Below, piece by piece: positions 20,825-28,597 of a DNA stretch of 30,441 bases. Both the position numbers and the translations under genes were made by a program. The notes under the pieces were generated by a model. It was not told the DNA's origin. It saw only the letters and a list, made by a program, of their open reading frames with translations, and searched no databases. Positions within the stretch are counted from its first letter, which is position 1. Every line of letters begins with the position of its first letter. The stretch is from a virus: positions 1 to 30,441 of the IMG/VR virus record IMGVR_UViG_3300020183_002696, one strand, 5' to 3'.

Positions 20825-21744
20825 AGGAGAATCCTTTCACGGCATTCAAGTAGTGCCAAGTCTTTGGCTTTGGCTTCCAGCATGACATCGTATTCACGCA
20901 CGGTGTCCAACACAGGTATTTCTCCCTTTATGTAGTCCGAGTGGGCTTGAGGACGAGCACCATCACGAGATTCCGAGTAGTGTACTTTAGGAATTTCACA
21001 GAAGCCGTCCCAAGTGCTGAATGCCATCTTGGCAGCGTCTTCAAGGGTTTCACGCTGACAGAAGCGGTGGTGGTGCACATCCAACACCAACTTCAAGCGG
21101 TCACAACGCGACCACAGGATTTCGTACAGGTCGCTCATGCTCCACATGGACGGCTTGTCGTCGTTCTCCACCGTGAGGCGAGCCTGTACACGGGGCGAAC
21201 ACTCGCGGAACCTGTCCACGAATCGTTTGGCAGCGTCAGTCTTGTCGCCGTAAGTGCCGCCCACATGAATATTGATGGCAAACTCGTCACCGTAACCCAA
21301 CAGGTCTGCAAGCAGCGAGTGCATCTCCAAACACAGAATACTTTTATCTGCAATGTCGTGGTCAGGCGATGCCAAACAGGTGTACGGACCAGGATGACAC
21401 GATAGCCGCATCCCCTCGCTCTTGGCGTACTGCCCTGCGGCAGCAAGGTTGGCTGTGACTGCTTCGTGGTGGTGCAGAGACAAATCGTGCAGGGTGTACT
21501 TCAGGGTGGGATGGTCCATGAACGGAAACACGCCGCTCCCAATACGGAAGAACCGAATTCCATTTGCGGCATTCCATTGCAGAATAGGCAAAAGGTCTTC
21601 GGTATTGCGAACAGCAAGTTCTCCCACCCGCTCCATAGTAAACCTGTCCATACGCAGAGTACGGTCGGTGAAAACCCTGTCCTTTGGCTTGCGTCCGTGT
21701 GCAAGCGACAAGTTTTGGCAGGCGTAGCCAAGGTGGCGAATCAT
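20821..21744 (-). CDS. uvsE: UV damage endonuclease, UVDE/UvsE family
   Basis: UVDE nicks DNA 5' to UV photoproducts and abasic sites without a glycosylase step. The 307-residue protein has the TIM-barrel metal-site blocks of the family: HLGYACQNLSL at the N-terminus, LQWNAANGIRFFRIGSGVFPF (56-76), SCHPGPYTCL, INIHVGGTYGDK, RLTVENDD and LVLDVHHHRF, which together supply the expected histidine, glutamate and aspartate ligands. The ATG at 21744 follows GAGGC; a TTG at 21762 is unlikely because it lies within the promoter. This is a repair gene that complements UvsX and suits a phage in sunlit water. Confidence 0.9.
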   Translation of the reverse strand: MIRHLGYACQNLSLAHGRKPKDRVFTDRTLRMDRFTMERVGELAVRNTEDLLPILQWNAANGIRFFRIGSGVFPFMDHPTLKYTLHDLSLHHHEAVTANLAAAGQYAKSEGMRLSCHPGPYTCLASPDHDIADKSILCLEMHSLLADLLGYGDEFAINIHVGGTYGDKTDAAKRFVDRFRECSPRVQARLTVENDDKPSMWSMSDLYEILWSRCDRLKLVLDVHHHRFCQRETLEDAAKMAFSTWDGFCEIPKVHYSESRDGARPQAHSDYIKGEIPVLDTVREYDVMLEAKAKDLALLECRERILL

Positions 21745-21750
21745 GCCTCT

Positions 21751-21778
21751 ACTATACCACAACCTGTGCGGATGTCAA
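21751..21778 (-). promoter_or_regulatory. Strong sigma-70-like promoter of the UV endonuclease gene
   Basis: TTGACA at 21778-21773 and TATAGT at 21756-21751 are separated by 16 bases. The expected transcription start, about 7 bases after the -10 box, falls at or next to the ATG at 21744. The mRNA would thus have almost no leader, and the GAGGC between box and ATG might not be transcribed. Confidence 0.7.
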
Positions 21779-21782
21779 CCAG

Positions 21783-22442
21783 TTATTGGGACTGTTGAAT
21801 ATTATAATTGGTGTTTTGATTTTTTAAATCGTAATAATACGAATCGTCGTCTCCGTTAATCACCCAACGGTCACTGGCGGCTTCGCATCGGAACACTTTA
21901 TCGTCAACCTTAAAATCTGGATTCTCGGGGAAAGGTTTAGTGACAAAGGACATATGTTTCCAAAATATTCTATTATTTGGTTGTAGCGTGTAGCAGCCGT
22001 TATCCAACTGTATCATGTGTAGGCACTTGTATTGTGTTGGTTCGTCACTGTACGGATTGTCGTACCAATCAAAAGTCATCATGTAATTGCCCCACAGTTC
22101 TTGTTTGTCTTTAAAAACTGTTTTTACTCTTGATGCTTTCAAATAATCGTAAACAACCGCTGTGCAATTAACAGAAAAGCAGTCCCACAATTGCAGATAA
22201 TCTAAAGGCATTTGTGGTGCTGTTTCTTTGTGACACAACATGTGAACAGGAACTCTGCTTCGGACAAGCCCATCATCGGTTAGAACATGAAACAGTAGTG
22301 CCCTGTCAGGATTTGATTGAGCAGCAAACACAGTAACTTTCACAAATTCACCAATGTGAGCCTTGTGTTGGTACATGTGCTCTTTTCTCATGTAGCAATA
22401 AAAATGTGGTATATTTTGGTTTAGCATAAGAGAATCATTCAA
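21783..22442 (-). CDS. Protein of unknown function (219 aa)
   Basis: I do not recognise this 219-residue protein. It is rich in Tyr, Phe, Trp, Asn and Asp, has no signal peptide or membrane helix, and looks like a mostly beta soluble domain. Notable segments are HIGEFVKVTVFAAQSNPDRALLFHVLTDDGLVRSRVPVHMLC (about 30-70), which might be an OB- or SH3-like fold, and MTFDWYDNPYSDEPTQYKCLHMIQLDNGCYTLQPNNRI. The first codon is a TTG overlapping the stop of the gene before (TTGA); an in-frame ATG at 22427 is an alternative. It is AT-richer than the next gene and ends about 5 bases before the UV-endonuclease promoter. Confidence 0.7.
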   Translation of the reverse strand: MNDSLMLNQNIPHFYCYMRKEHMYQHKAHIGEFVKVTVFAAQSNPDRALLFHVLTDDGLVRSRVPVHMLCHKETAPQMPLDYLQLWDCFSVNCTAVVYDYLKASRVKTVFKDKQELWGNYMMTFDWYDNPYSDEPTQYKCLHMIQLDNGCYTLQPNNRIFWKHMSFVTKPFPENPDFKVDDKVFRCEAASDRWVINGDDDSYYYDLKNQNTNYNIQQSQ

Positions 22443-22762
22443 TCACGAGAGTCTTTGTCTTTCAGGTATGCAGCCAGCAGCACCATGTAGTTTATTACAT
22501 CCACACAGGTGTCCATGAATGACTCGTCCTGTACATTCATCTTGCCTGCGTGAATAAAAGACGACAGGCGACTCATCTTGTCGGTGAGACGCACCATGAA
22601 GCCTTGCTCGGTTTTACAGATGCCCATAGACTCCACGCGGGTAAAGTTGGCAAACGGTTCCACGCCGTCCTTGCCTGCGTAGTCGCGGTTCTTCAGGCTC
22701 ATCAGGTCACGAGCAGCCTTGCACAGTTCCGCATGAAATGCCAGTAGTTCGTCTCGGGTCAT
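22439..22762 (-). CDS. DUF1599-like (nucleotide-modification-associated) protein
   Basis: The 107-residue helical protein has LMSLKNRDYAGKDGVEPFANFTRVESMG (about 20-47), MVRLTDKMSRLSSF, and DESFMDTCVDVINYMVLLAAYL. These blocks match small phage proteins of the DUF1599 type, a MazG-like all-alpha arrangement. The group has been linked to nucleotide modification by gene context; no reaction is established as far as I know. The acidic and Asn positions (ExxxDxxxDxxNY) resemble metal-binding residues of MazG-type pyrophosphohydrolases, so a nucleotide-pool role is plausible. It overlaps dut by ATGA and the unknown gene after by 4 bases. Confidence 0.65.
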   Translation of the reverse strand: MTRDELLAFHAELCKAARDLMSLKNRDYAGKDGVEPFANFTRVESMGICKTEQGFMVRLTDKMSRLSSFIHAGKMNVQDESFMDTCVDVINYMVLLAAYLKDKDSRD

Positions 22763-23304
22763 GGGTTTACTCCTGTGCTGCCAAATCCGCCGTTGCGGGT
22801 TTCACGATACGGACGGTCTTGCACCCACTGGATATCTGTGGGAACGCACCGCACCAGTTCGCCCTGACACAGCCGCATGTTGTCGGTTATGAGAATCTCT
22901 CGTGCACCGCTGCCTGCACTAATGTTGCTTACCATTACAAGCAGTTCGTTGGTGTAATCGTGGTCAATCACACCTTCAGAGTTGGTAAGCACCAGTCCGC
23001 TCTTCAAGGCTAGCCCGCTGCGAGCGTGTAGCCGCACAGAGTACCCTGCGGGAATGTCTAGAATCAGCCCTGTGGGAACCAGTACACGCTGACCTGGAAA
23101 TATCCACACCTTGCGTTCGCAGTTGGTGACATCGACCTTCTTGTTTTCAGGTAGCCCTGATGTGCCTTCGTAGTAGTTGATGTGTTCAGGGTGCAGCCGT
23201 GCGTGGATATCAAAACACGCAGAGCCTTCGGTGGCAAACTTGGGCAGCACAGGATTAGTATCGGGTAGGGCGTAAACGCCTAGTCTTTGCACGGTGTCAT
23301 ACAT
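22759..23304 (-). CDS. dut: Deoxyuridine triphosphatase (dUTPase)
   Basis: dUTPase cuts dUTP to dUMP and pyrophosphate, keeping uracil out of DNA and feeding ThyX. The 181-residue trimeric-type protein shows motif 1 SACFDIHA (28-35), motif 2 ARSGLALKSG (94-103), motif 3 GVIDHDYTNEL (111-121), motif 4 region GELVRC (148-153) and the C-terminal motif 5 RNGGFGSTG (170-178). An insertion of about 30 residues after motif 1 (HINYYEGTSG to NCERKV) makes it longer than the usual 150. The ATG has AAGGAG upstream and its own promoter. Confidence 0.95.
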   Translation of the reverse strand: MYDTVQRLGVYALPDTNPVLPKFATEGSACFDIHARLHPEHINYYEGTSGLPENKKVDVTNCERKVWIFPGQRVLVPTGLILDIPAGYSVRLHARSGLALKSGLVLTNSEGVIDHDYTNELLVMVSNISAGSGAREILITDNMRLCQGELVRCVPTDIQWVQDRPYRETRNGGFGSTGVNP

Positions 23305-23324
23305 GATGAATCTCCTTTACAGGG

Positions 23325-23352
23325 AGTGTACACTACACTAAAAGAATGTCAA
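23325..23352 (-). promoter_or_regulatory. Sigma-70-like promoter of dut
   Basis: TTGACA at 23352-23347 and TACACT at 23330-23325 are 16 bases apart. A transcript from about 23318 would have a 14-base leader holding the AAGGAG ribosome site. The -35 box overlaps the stop codon of the preceding gene. A transcription unit of dut, the DUF1599-like gene and the unknown gene at 21783 may begin here. Confidence 0.6.
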
Positions 23353-23591
23353 GCGGACTGTTTGTATATTACTGTTTGGTCTGATTTTTTAATCACTATT
23401 CCAAGCCCTTGGTCTTGTTTGTACACATCAGTGTCGGTTGCTTGATTTACGAGTATGCCATTAGGTTTTGGTCGGATAGTAATTTTGTTTGGGCTTTTGA
23501 TAACCAATTTATTTTTGGTGGTTTTTATCCCCTCGTCAATATTGGCGGTGATTTGAAAAGACGGTTCTTTGATTTTTAATTTGTTGGTCAT
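23349..23591 (-). CDS. Small protein of unknown function (80 aa)
   Basis: I do not recognise this 80-residue protein. It is rich in Lys, Ile, Thr and Asn with alternating hydrophobic and polar residues (KLVIKSPNKITIRPKPNGILV, GLGIVIKKSDQTVIYKQ), so it probably forms beta strands. It overlaps the preceding gene by 4 bases (ATGA) and ends at the dut promoter. Coupling to a likely virion protein suggests a structural or assembly role; that is inference from position. Confidence 0.6.
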   Translation of the reverse strand: MTNKLKIKEPSFQITANIDEGIKTTKNKLVIKSPNKITIRPKPNGILVNQATDTDVYKQDQGLGIVIKKSDQTVIYKQSA

Positions 23592-24043
23592 CGCACCACT
23601 TTATCACTAACAACAAAGCGACCAGTAAGCAGTTCGTTCACGGTGGCTCCCTGCATCAAATCAAAACCGTACACCCATGTGCCTACTGGAACTTTACCCA
23701 TCGTGGTGTAGTCAATGTTTAGGCGAATACCACCTGTAAACACCCCACCAGTTTCTCCGCTGTTCAGGTAGATGCCACCTGTACCTGCAACTCCTTGAGA
23801 CACCCATGTAATGCCGTTTCGTAGCGTGGCTCCCTCAAGATAGTCTCCAGTAGTTCCACCACCAGTTACGCCACTAACTGTTGCTTCCAAATACTTGTAA
23901 ATATTTGCCGTGTTAGAACGCACCTGAAACCGTGCGGTGTATCCGCTCAGATTTATAGCGGTTCCATTGGTGTCGTAATACTCCACATGGAAATTAAGTG
24001 TCTCGTCCTGCTTGGCGTAGATGTCGTAGTTGGCTGATGGCAT
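23588..24043 (-). CDS. Probable virion structural protein (151 aa)
   Basis: The 151-residue protein starts MPSANYDIYAKQDETLNFHVEYYDTNGTAINLSGYTARFQVRS. This is the pattern of an N-terminal Ig-like domain in phage baseplate and fibre-associated proteins (xxD, hydrophobic strand, D-x-x-G-x-x-x-x-L-S/T-G-Y-x-A). A glycine-rich middle (GVTGGGTTGDYLEGATL) leads to strands ending TWVYGFDLMQGATVNELLTGRFVVSDKVVR. No enzyme motif is seen. The ATG overlaps the glycosyltransferase stop (TAATG). Identification as a virion component is by similarity of pattern and not secure. Confidence 0.6.
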   Translation of the reverse strand: MPSANYDIYAKQDETLNFHVEYYDTNGTAINLSGYTARFQVRSNTANIYKYLEATVSGVTGGGTTGDYLEGATLRNGITWVSQGVAGTGGIYLNSGETGGVFTGGIRLNIDYTTMGKVPVGTWVYGFDLMQGATVNELLTGRFVVSDKVVR

Positions 24044-25263
24044 TACCGTTTTCTCTCCTTGAAGCGAGTCGCTCTAGGAGGTATGTAGGCAGATTTTTGA
24101 GTTTGTTGGGCTTGTGCTTGCTGTTGGGCTTGAGCCTGTGCCTGCATCTGCTGCATTTCAAGCAGTTTTTGCCTGTACGCCTCGTAGTTCTTCTGTACCC
24201 GTTCCACTTCTGTGGGTGGCAGGCGACCTTCCTTGAGCAATATTTCACAAGCCTTGTAGCCGCTTGCGTAATCGTGAGTGTAGAACGCTGTAGCCCCTAG
24301 TTCATCCAAAGCCATCCACTTGTACACATTGGTGTCTATGAACAAGATGTCCTGCTGTGGATACGGAATTTGGGCGGCTTCCTTGGCAAACATATACGCC
24401 GCACGAGGTCTGCCCATCATTCGTAGACTTCGTGCGATGGCATGGAGAGGTTCGGCTCGGCACGGGCGGTAGTCGTATGCGTCCAGCAACTTCTGCTGAA
24501 TCACGGGCCACTCTTTCTCCTGTGCCATTGTAATCAGGGCTACGCGGAACAGGGAGTAGTAGCACTCCTCTTCCCATCCACCCATCTCTACCCGCTTGTA
24601 GTACGCATCAACCGCCTTGTCCCATTGCTGTGAGTCAAAGTACGACTGTGCAAGGTAGAACTGGTATCGTGAATTGGTTGGCTCGGTTTTGAGTGTTTCA
24701 AGGAGCATTTCTGCGTCCCTAGAATACTTTTCAACCTGTGTGATATTCACATTTCGTGCACCTAGAGTACGAGCCTCTAGGTGGTAATTGCCGTCAATCT
24801 TTTCCTGATGGAGCGGTTGCTTGTCACAATGTGCGTACTCGTGAAGAATACCGATATACTTCCAACCAATACCTGTCTTGAAGATTTGGTTACGCCACCA
24901 AATACACTGGTCGCGTCCACACTTCAGAGCGTATCCGTCTGCGGTCATGTTCTTGCCGTTGGGGAACTTGAAATCGCCAACAACCTTGTCGTCTGCATCA
25001 ATCATCCAAGCGTAGTCAGCCTTGCCATCACAAAGGGCTAGTGCTTCGGTGCGGTTGTGACCGAAACTTACCCACGGCTTTTCAATCAGTTCACCTGGAA
25101 TTCCCTTTTCGGCAAAGTACTTCTTGACGAGTTCCTGTGTGCCGTCTGTAGAACCTGTGTCCACAATCACCCAATAGTCAATGTGCTTGTGAACAGAGTC
25201 CAAGCACTCGTGAATGATGTGGGTTTCGTTTTTGACAATCATAGAGAGACATACTGTAGACAT
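24043..25263 (-). CDS. Family 2 glycosyltransferase with TPR-like C-terminal domain
   Basis: The 406-residue protein starts with a GT-A catalytic domain: SMIVKNETHIIHECLDSV at the N-terminus, WVIVDTGSTDGTQEL near 31-45 and the metal-binding MIDADDKV near 86-93. From about residue 195 a helical repeat region with TPR-like units follows (SRYQFYLAQSYFDSQQWDKAVDAYYKRVEMGG). The tail has a Gln/Ala-rich stretch (QMQAQAQAQQQAQAQQTQ, near 374-391) and a basic end. Enzymes of this kind add sugars to proteins or polysaccharides. The gene lies at the edge of a sugar gene block. The ATG has AAGGAG upstream. Confidence 0.85.
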   Translation of the reverse strand: MSTVCLSMIVKNETHIIHECLDSVHKHIDYWVIVDTGSTDGTQELVKKYFAEKGIPGELIEKPWVSFGHNRTEALALCDGKADYAWMIDADDKVVGDFKFPNGKNMTADGYALKCGRDQCIWWRNQIFKTGIGWKYIGILHEYAHCDKQPLHQEKIDGNYHLEARTLGARNVNITQVEKYSRDAEMLLETLKTEPTNSRYQFYLAQSYFDSQQWDKAVDAYYKRVEMGGWEEECYYSLFRVALITMAQEKEWPVIQQKLLDAYDYRPCRAEPLHAIARSLRMMGRPRAAYMFAKEAAQIPYPQQDILFIDTNVYKWMALDELGATAFYTHDYASGYKACEILLKEGRLPPTEVERVQKNYEAYRQKLLEMQQMQAQAQAQQQAQAQQTQKSAYIPPRATRFKERKR

Positions 25264-25283
25264 TCACGATTCTCCTTGTACGG

Positions 25284-25292
25284 TTATTTATG
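25284..25292 (-). promoter_or_regulatory. CATAAATAA box before the glycosyltransferase gene (weak)
   Basis: CATAAATAA lies 20 bases before the glycosyltransferase start codon and resembles the other late-type boxes. It coincides with the last codons and stop of the epimerase gene (CAT AAA TAA), so chance is a real possibility. Confidence 0.25.
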
Positions 25293-26186
25293 CTGGGCAA
25301 TCCAGTCTTCAAGCCGAACTTTGGGTTTCCATCCAAGTTCTTTATTTGCATTATCACAGTTCGATAGAGAGTTTCTAACCTCACCTATTCTGGGAGGCAA
25401 ATGATATAATTCTCCTCCTATCAGTCCTGCCACATCGTTTACTGAATAATTTTTACCACAACCAATATTGTACACTTCTCCCCAACCATTACGACCAAAT
25501 GGCGGAAGAGTAGAGGCTTTGATGTTTGCATCTACTACATCAGAAACATGAACAAAGTCTCTACGCTGCTCGCCATCACCAACTACTGTAAGAGGACTAT
25601 TGTGTTTTGCCTGATTCAAAAATATTCCAATCACAGGAGCGTATTGTCCTTTTGATGGTTGCCCTTCACCGTAAACATTAAAATATCGTAGACAGACCGT
25701 TTCCACTCCATACAAAGACCAATACAGTTTACACAAATCCTCTCCCATACTTTTTGACAGAGCATAACCGTTCAAACAATTTTTTGGATGTGTCTCGTTT
25801 GTTGGGATGCTTTCACACAATCCGTATACAGAAGCACTTGAAGAAAAAATGAACCGTTTGACTCTGTTTTGTTTACAGCATTGCAAAACAGTATTAGTTC
25901 CAACTACATTGTTCGTAATAGTGCTAACAGGATTATCAATACACGACTGTATGCTTGATTCTGCTGCCATATGAAAGACAACATCAACCCCATCATATAG
26001 ATTCACAGTTGATGCAAAATCACAAACATCTAGTTTGAAATTTTCTGCTCCCGTGTTCCATCGTGGAGCAGACCCATTCGTTGATGTTTCATTATCTAAA
26101 ACCACAACGCGGTTTTCTTCTGAAACTAAACGGTCAACCAAATGGGAACCTATGAATCCTGCTCCACCCGTCACCAGTGCTTTCAT
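25284..26186 (-). CDS. NAD-dependent sugar epimerase/dehydratase (UDP-sugar 4-epimerase-like)
   Basis: The 300-residue short-chain-dehydrogenase-type enzyme acts on a nucleotide sugar. The Rossmann motif is GGAGFIGSHL at 7-16, VVVLDNETS follows, then DVVFHMAAES near 68, FIFSSSASVYG with catalytic Ser near 113-123, and YALSKSMGE with the Tyr-x-x-x-Lys pair near 141-149. RYFNVYGEGQPSKGQYAPVI and the RRDFVHVSDVV block are typical for GalE/WbpP-like 4-epimerases. It is AT-richer than the core phage genes, like the rest of the sugar block. Substrate cannot be assigned. Confidence 0.9.
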   Translation of the reverse strand: MKALVTGGAGFIGSHLVDRLVSEENRVVVLDNETSTNGSAPRWNTGAENFKLDVCDFASTVNLYDGVDVVFHMAAESSIQSCIDNPVSTITNNVVGTNTVLQCCKQNRVKRFIFSSSASVYGLCESIPTNETHPKNCLNGYALSKSMGEDLCKLYWSLYGVETVCLRYFNVYGEGQPSKGQYAPVIGIFLNQAKHNSPLTVVGDGEQRRDFVHVSDVVDANIKASTLPPFGRNGWGEVYNIGCGKNYSVNDVAGLIGGELYHLPPRIGEVRNSLSNCDNANKELGWKPKVRLEDWIAQHK

Positions 26187-26314
26187 GTATATCCTTTAAT
26201 CTTGTTTGGAAAGAATAAAAATACCACAGCCATTCCACCAACATACTGTCCATCTGCAAAAGAACCAGCGTTCGAACCAATATCAAATATCAAAAAAGAG
26301 GTTTCAGTCTCCAT
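26183..26314 (-). CDS. Short unassigned frame (43 aa), possible methyltransferase remnant
   Basis: This short frame fills the gap between two genes. It overlaps the end of the phosphodiesterase-like gene by 25 bases in another frame and its stop overlaps the epimerase start (ATGA). The 43 residues begin METETSFLIFDIGSNAGSFADGQYVGG. IFDIGSNAGSF resembles the AdoMet-binding motif I of FkbM-type methyltransferases, after which the sequence turns hydrophobic and stops. It may be the surviving start of such a gene or only a leader frame. No experiment or homology search backs it. Confidence 0.4.
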   Translation of the reverse strand: METETSFLIFDIGSNAGSFADGQYVGGMAVVFLFFPNKIKGYT

Positions 26315-26748
26315 GACTCTCTCCATTTAAACGGGATATCCGTGCATATTGCCCATGCTGTTGGGAACGGGGAAGGAACAGTTTCCGATAGGTCTACAGT
26401 CACTCCGTAATTGCTGTAAATTCCAGGATAGCACCACAGTATATTTTTGCTAGTAAGCGTACACTTGTCACCATCGTGCCAAAAACAATGGATTCTTTCT
26501 TTCAACATCTCTTCAAGTGCGTCCATGTTTTTGGCATGACACCACATGGCAGGATGCTTAAGAAACGAGGGAGCAATTTCGTATTGTGGAACATCGTGTC
26601 CCAAACACCACTTGCAAGTTCTAGAGTCGTACCATACATCAATCTCTACATCAAACCCTTCAGAGATTGCTGCGTTGATGTAGTCGGGGTGATTTTCCTT
26701 TTCAGGAATCTTTCCGTTCAGATTTCCTCTGTGTGCTATAAGTCTCAT
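26290..26748 (-). CDS. Short glycerophosphodiester phosphodiesterase-like protein
   Basis: This 152-residue protein opens with MRLIAHRGNLNGKIPEKENHPDYI and has FDVEIDVWYD near residue 31-40 and LGHDVPQYEI near 49-58. His-Arg, Glu-x-Asp and a second His match the catalytic set of the GDPD TIM-barrel family, which cleaves glycerol phosphodiesters. It is only about half the usual length (250 residues), but short versions with this composition are found in polysaccharide gene clusters, where the substrate is not known. It starts 3 bases after the stop of the glycosyltransferase gene. Confidence 0.7.
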   Translation of the reverse strand: MRLIAHRGNLNGKIPEKENHPDYINAAISEGFDVEIDVWYDSRTCKWCLGHDVPQYEIAPSFLKHPAMWCHAKNMDALEEMLKERIHCFWHDGDKCTLTSKNILWCYPGIYSNYGVTVDLSETVPSPFPTAWAICTDIPFKWRESWRLKPLF

Positions 26749-26751
26749 GGT

Positions 26752-27756
26752 TTACTTCCACACCAAACCAAACCGATTGGGAACATACTGTTGGCAGTAC
26801 TCGTATCTTGGAGATATTGAAGACCCCTTGGATTTCAAGAATTTTAGTACTGTATCGTGGTAATATTCAAAACACTTTTCGGGATAGTGCTTGCTTTCGT
26901 ATGCCTGTTGTGCCCGCTGACCCACCTCTTTGTATCTCTCGTTTTCAAGCAGATACAGTATCTTTTCCTCTAAATCCGAGAAATCGTCCTTCATAATCTC
27001 GTATTCGGTAAACGGCATCGCTCCGTCCTGAACAGACAGCGACTTCATTTTTGGCATAAGAATAGCAGTTCCAACGCTGGCAAGTTCCCATATTCTGTGA
27101 GAGTCGTATGAATTTCCAAAGTAGTGCAATCCCACTTTGCTCATGTTGACTATTTCTTTGAAATTCTTTGTTTTCTCACCAAACAGGTTTTTGTCGTACC
27201 ACGGCAGAGGGGTGTTTGGATGTGGCTCAACATTAACATACCAATTCAGATGTTTCAGATTTCCTGTCATAAGTTCTTTCAACTTGTGAACAAACGGAAT
27301 CCTACGAGAGTTAGTCATGTTGGCTATAAATGAAACATCATACGGACGCTCGTTGATGCCTTCCATTTTTGCACTGGGCCAAGGAAAGTGAAACGGGGCT
27401 ACAGCACACGGTCTAGGATTTTTTGTATCAACGGTATACTCTCTCTGCATCACCAAATCTGGTGGTCTGTTGCTCCACACTTGGACATCTTCAAAGTCTG
27501 TATCGTCGTGCTGAATAAGCACAGAGTCTCTACAGAAGTTACTGATGATATAATCCGTGACTGGAATTGTTTGAGGGTAGTGGAGATACAGAACAACAGC
27601 ACGATACTTGCAATCAATTCCACGATTGATAAACTCTATGATGTTTGTTTCGTCCACCATATCACAATCGTAACCACGCTTTGAAAAGCAATCAAAAATA
27701 TAAGTGGAATTTGGAATTCCGTGATGGTTCAAAAATAAGAAGTCTTTTGTTTTCAT
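26752..27756 (-). CDS. Glycosyltransferase, CgeB-like (GT-B type)
   Basis: The 334-residue protein has an N-terminal region with FLFLNHHGIPNSTYIFDCF and a C-terminal GT-B donor-binding domain: MSKVGLHYFGNSYDSHRIWELASVGTAILMPK (about 221-252), with the acidic residue of RIWELASVGT corresponding to the E-x7-E region, and then LEEKILYLLENERYKEVGQRAQQAYESKHYPE. This resembles CgeB-type and family 1 transferases of surface polysaccharide clusters. The start at 27756 is one base after the preceding stop; the longer reading from 27780 would overlap that gene. The sugar and acceptor are unknown. Confidence 0.72.
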   Translation of the reverse strand: MKTKDFLFLNHHGIPNSTYIFDCFSKRGYDCDMVDETNIIEFINRGIDCKYRAVVLYLHYPQTIPVTDYIISNFCRDSVLIQHDDTDFEDVQVWSNRPPDLVMQREYTVDTKNPRPCAVAPFHFPWPSAKMEGINERPYDVSFIANMTNSRRIPFVHKLKELMTGNLKHLNWYVNVEPHPNTPLPWYDKNLFGEKTKNFKEIVNMSKVGLHYFGNSYDSHRIWELASVGTAILMPKMKSLSVQDGAMPFTEYEIMKDDFSDLEEKILYLLENERYKEVGQRAQQAYESKHYPEKCFEYYHDTVLKFLKSKGSSISPRYEYCQQYVPNRFGLVWK

Positions 27757-27757
27757 T

Positions 27758-28597
27758 TTATTGGTTTCCGTAGAATGCACTAAACACAGTTTTGTATTCC
27801 TGTTCGGTCATATACCACGGATGAAACTCTGGTTGGAAATCCCAATTTAAGTTGTGTGCGTGTAGAGTTGACCGAGTATTCATAATGTAAAAATTGTTCA
27901 CGATAGCAGCCCACACAAGTTCTATAGGAAAAGTGGTGTAGTTTTGTAGTGTTATCTCTTTTGCGAGATACTGATGAATCAAACTAATCATCCACACTTG
28001 TTCACTACCATAACTTTCCGTCTTGTACTCATGTGTATCTATGCTGTCCATTCCTGTTGCTTGCTTATAAAGAGATTTTGCTGTATTTAAAATTCCTGCC
28101 CATTTTTGGAGGTCTGTTTTCTTTCCAATTTGCAACCAATCAGATACTCTAAAAAATGATGTTTGTGAATCTGTTTTTTGAGGATGGATGGTCATCATGT
28201 TTCCAGCAATCACCCTGTTTTCAAACACTCTCATAAGACTATTATTCTGTTGTGGAATGGTGTCCCACAAACCAAATGGATTTTGCAAAACATCAAAGTC
28301 TGCTCGGCATACCATTACCAAATCACCGCTACAATGCTTCAGTCCCTCTTTGTAGGACACCAGTTGTCTGTTGAATGATTGTATGAATCCTAACCCAGGG
28401 TCGTCCACGAAAACAACCTTGTCTATTAACTTTTCCAATCCCTGTATGTGTTGCTCCTGACCTTTCCATGTGCAAACCACAAGTTCTCCATCAAACCACT
28501 TTCTCATGTTTGGTATGGTTTGTGTTATGAATGGAGTAGGACGCTTATCAAACGCAATACCACCGCGAATTAGAACTGTATTTCCTGATGTGTTCAT
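27758..28597 (-). CDS. WavE-like polysaccharide glycosyltransferase
   Basis: The 279-residue protein begins MNTSGNTVLIRGGIAFDKRPTPF, and has MRKWFDGELVVCTWKGQE near 29-46, VVFVDDPG, and LVMVCRADFDVLQNP near 93-107, where RADFD provides the Asp-x-Asp type motif. These match the WavE family of lipopolysaccharide core synthesis proteins. The ATG at 28597 overlaps the stop of the preceding truncated methyltransferase (ATGA), so a longer start at 28648 is unlikely. Phage copies are uncommon; the gene was probably taken from a host polysaccharide locus. Confidence 0.72.
   Translation of the reverse strand: MNTSGNTVLIRGGIAFDKRPTPFITQTIPNMRKWFDGELVVCTWKGQEQHIQGLEKLIDKVVFVDDPGLGFIQSFNRQLVSYKEGLKHCSGDLVMVCRADFDVLQNPFGLWDTIPQQNNSLMRVFENRVIAGNMMTIHPQKTDSQTSFFRVSDWLQIGKKTDLQKWAGILNTAKSLYKQATGMDSIDTHEYKTESYGSEQVWMISLIHQYLAKEITLQNYTTFPIELVWAAIVNNFYIMNTRSTLHAHNLNWDFQPEFHPWYMTEQEYKTVFSAFYGNQ

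Noticed and set aside
26230-26330. Possible tRNA because of GGTTCGAAC on the minus strand
   Set aside because: No acceptor stem, anticodon arm or D arm could be paired around it; it lies in a short coding frame.
26290-26330. T run after a possible hairpin at the end of the phosphodiesterase-like gene
   Set aside because: The run of T on the minus strand is not preceded by a stable stem and lies at the stop codon inside a tightly coupled gene set.
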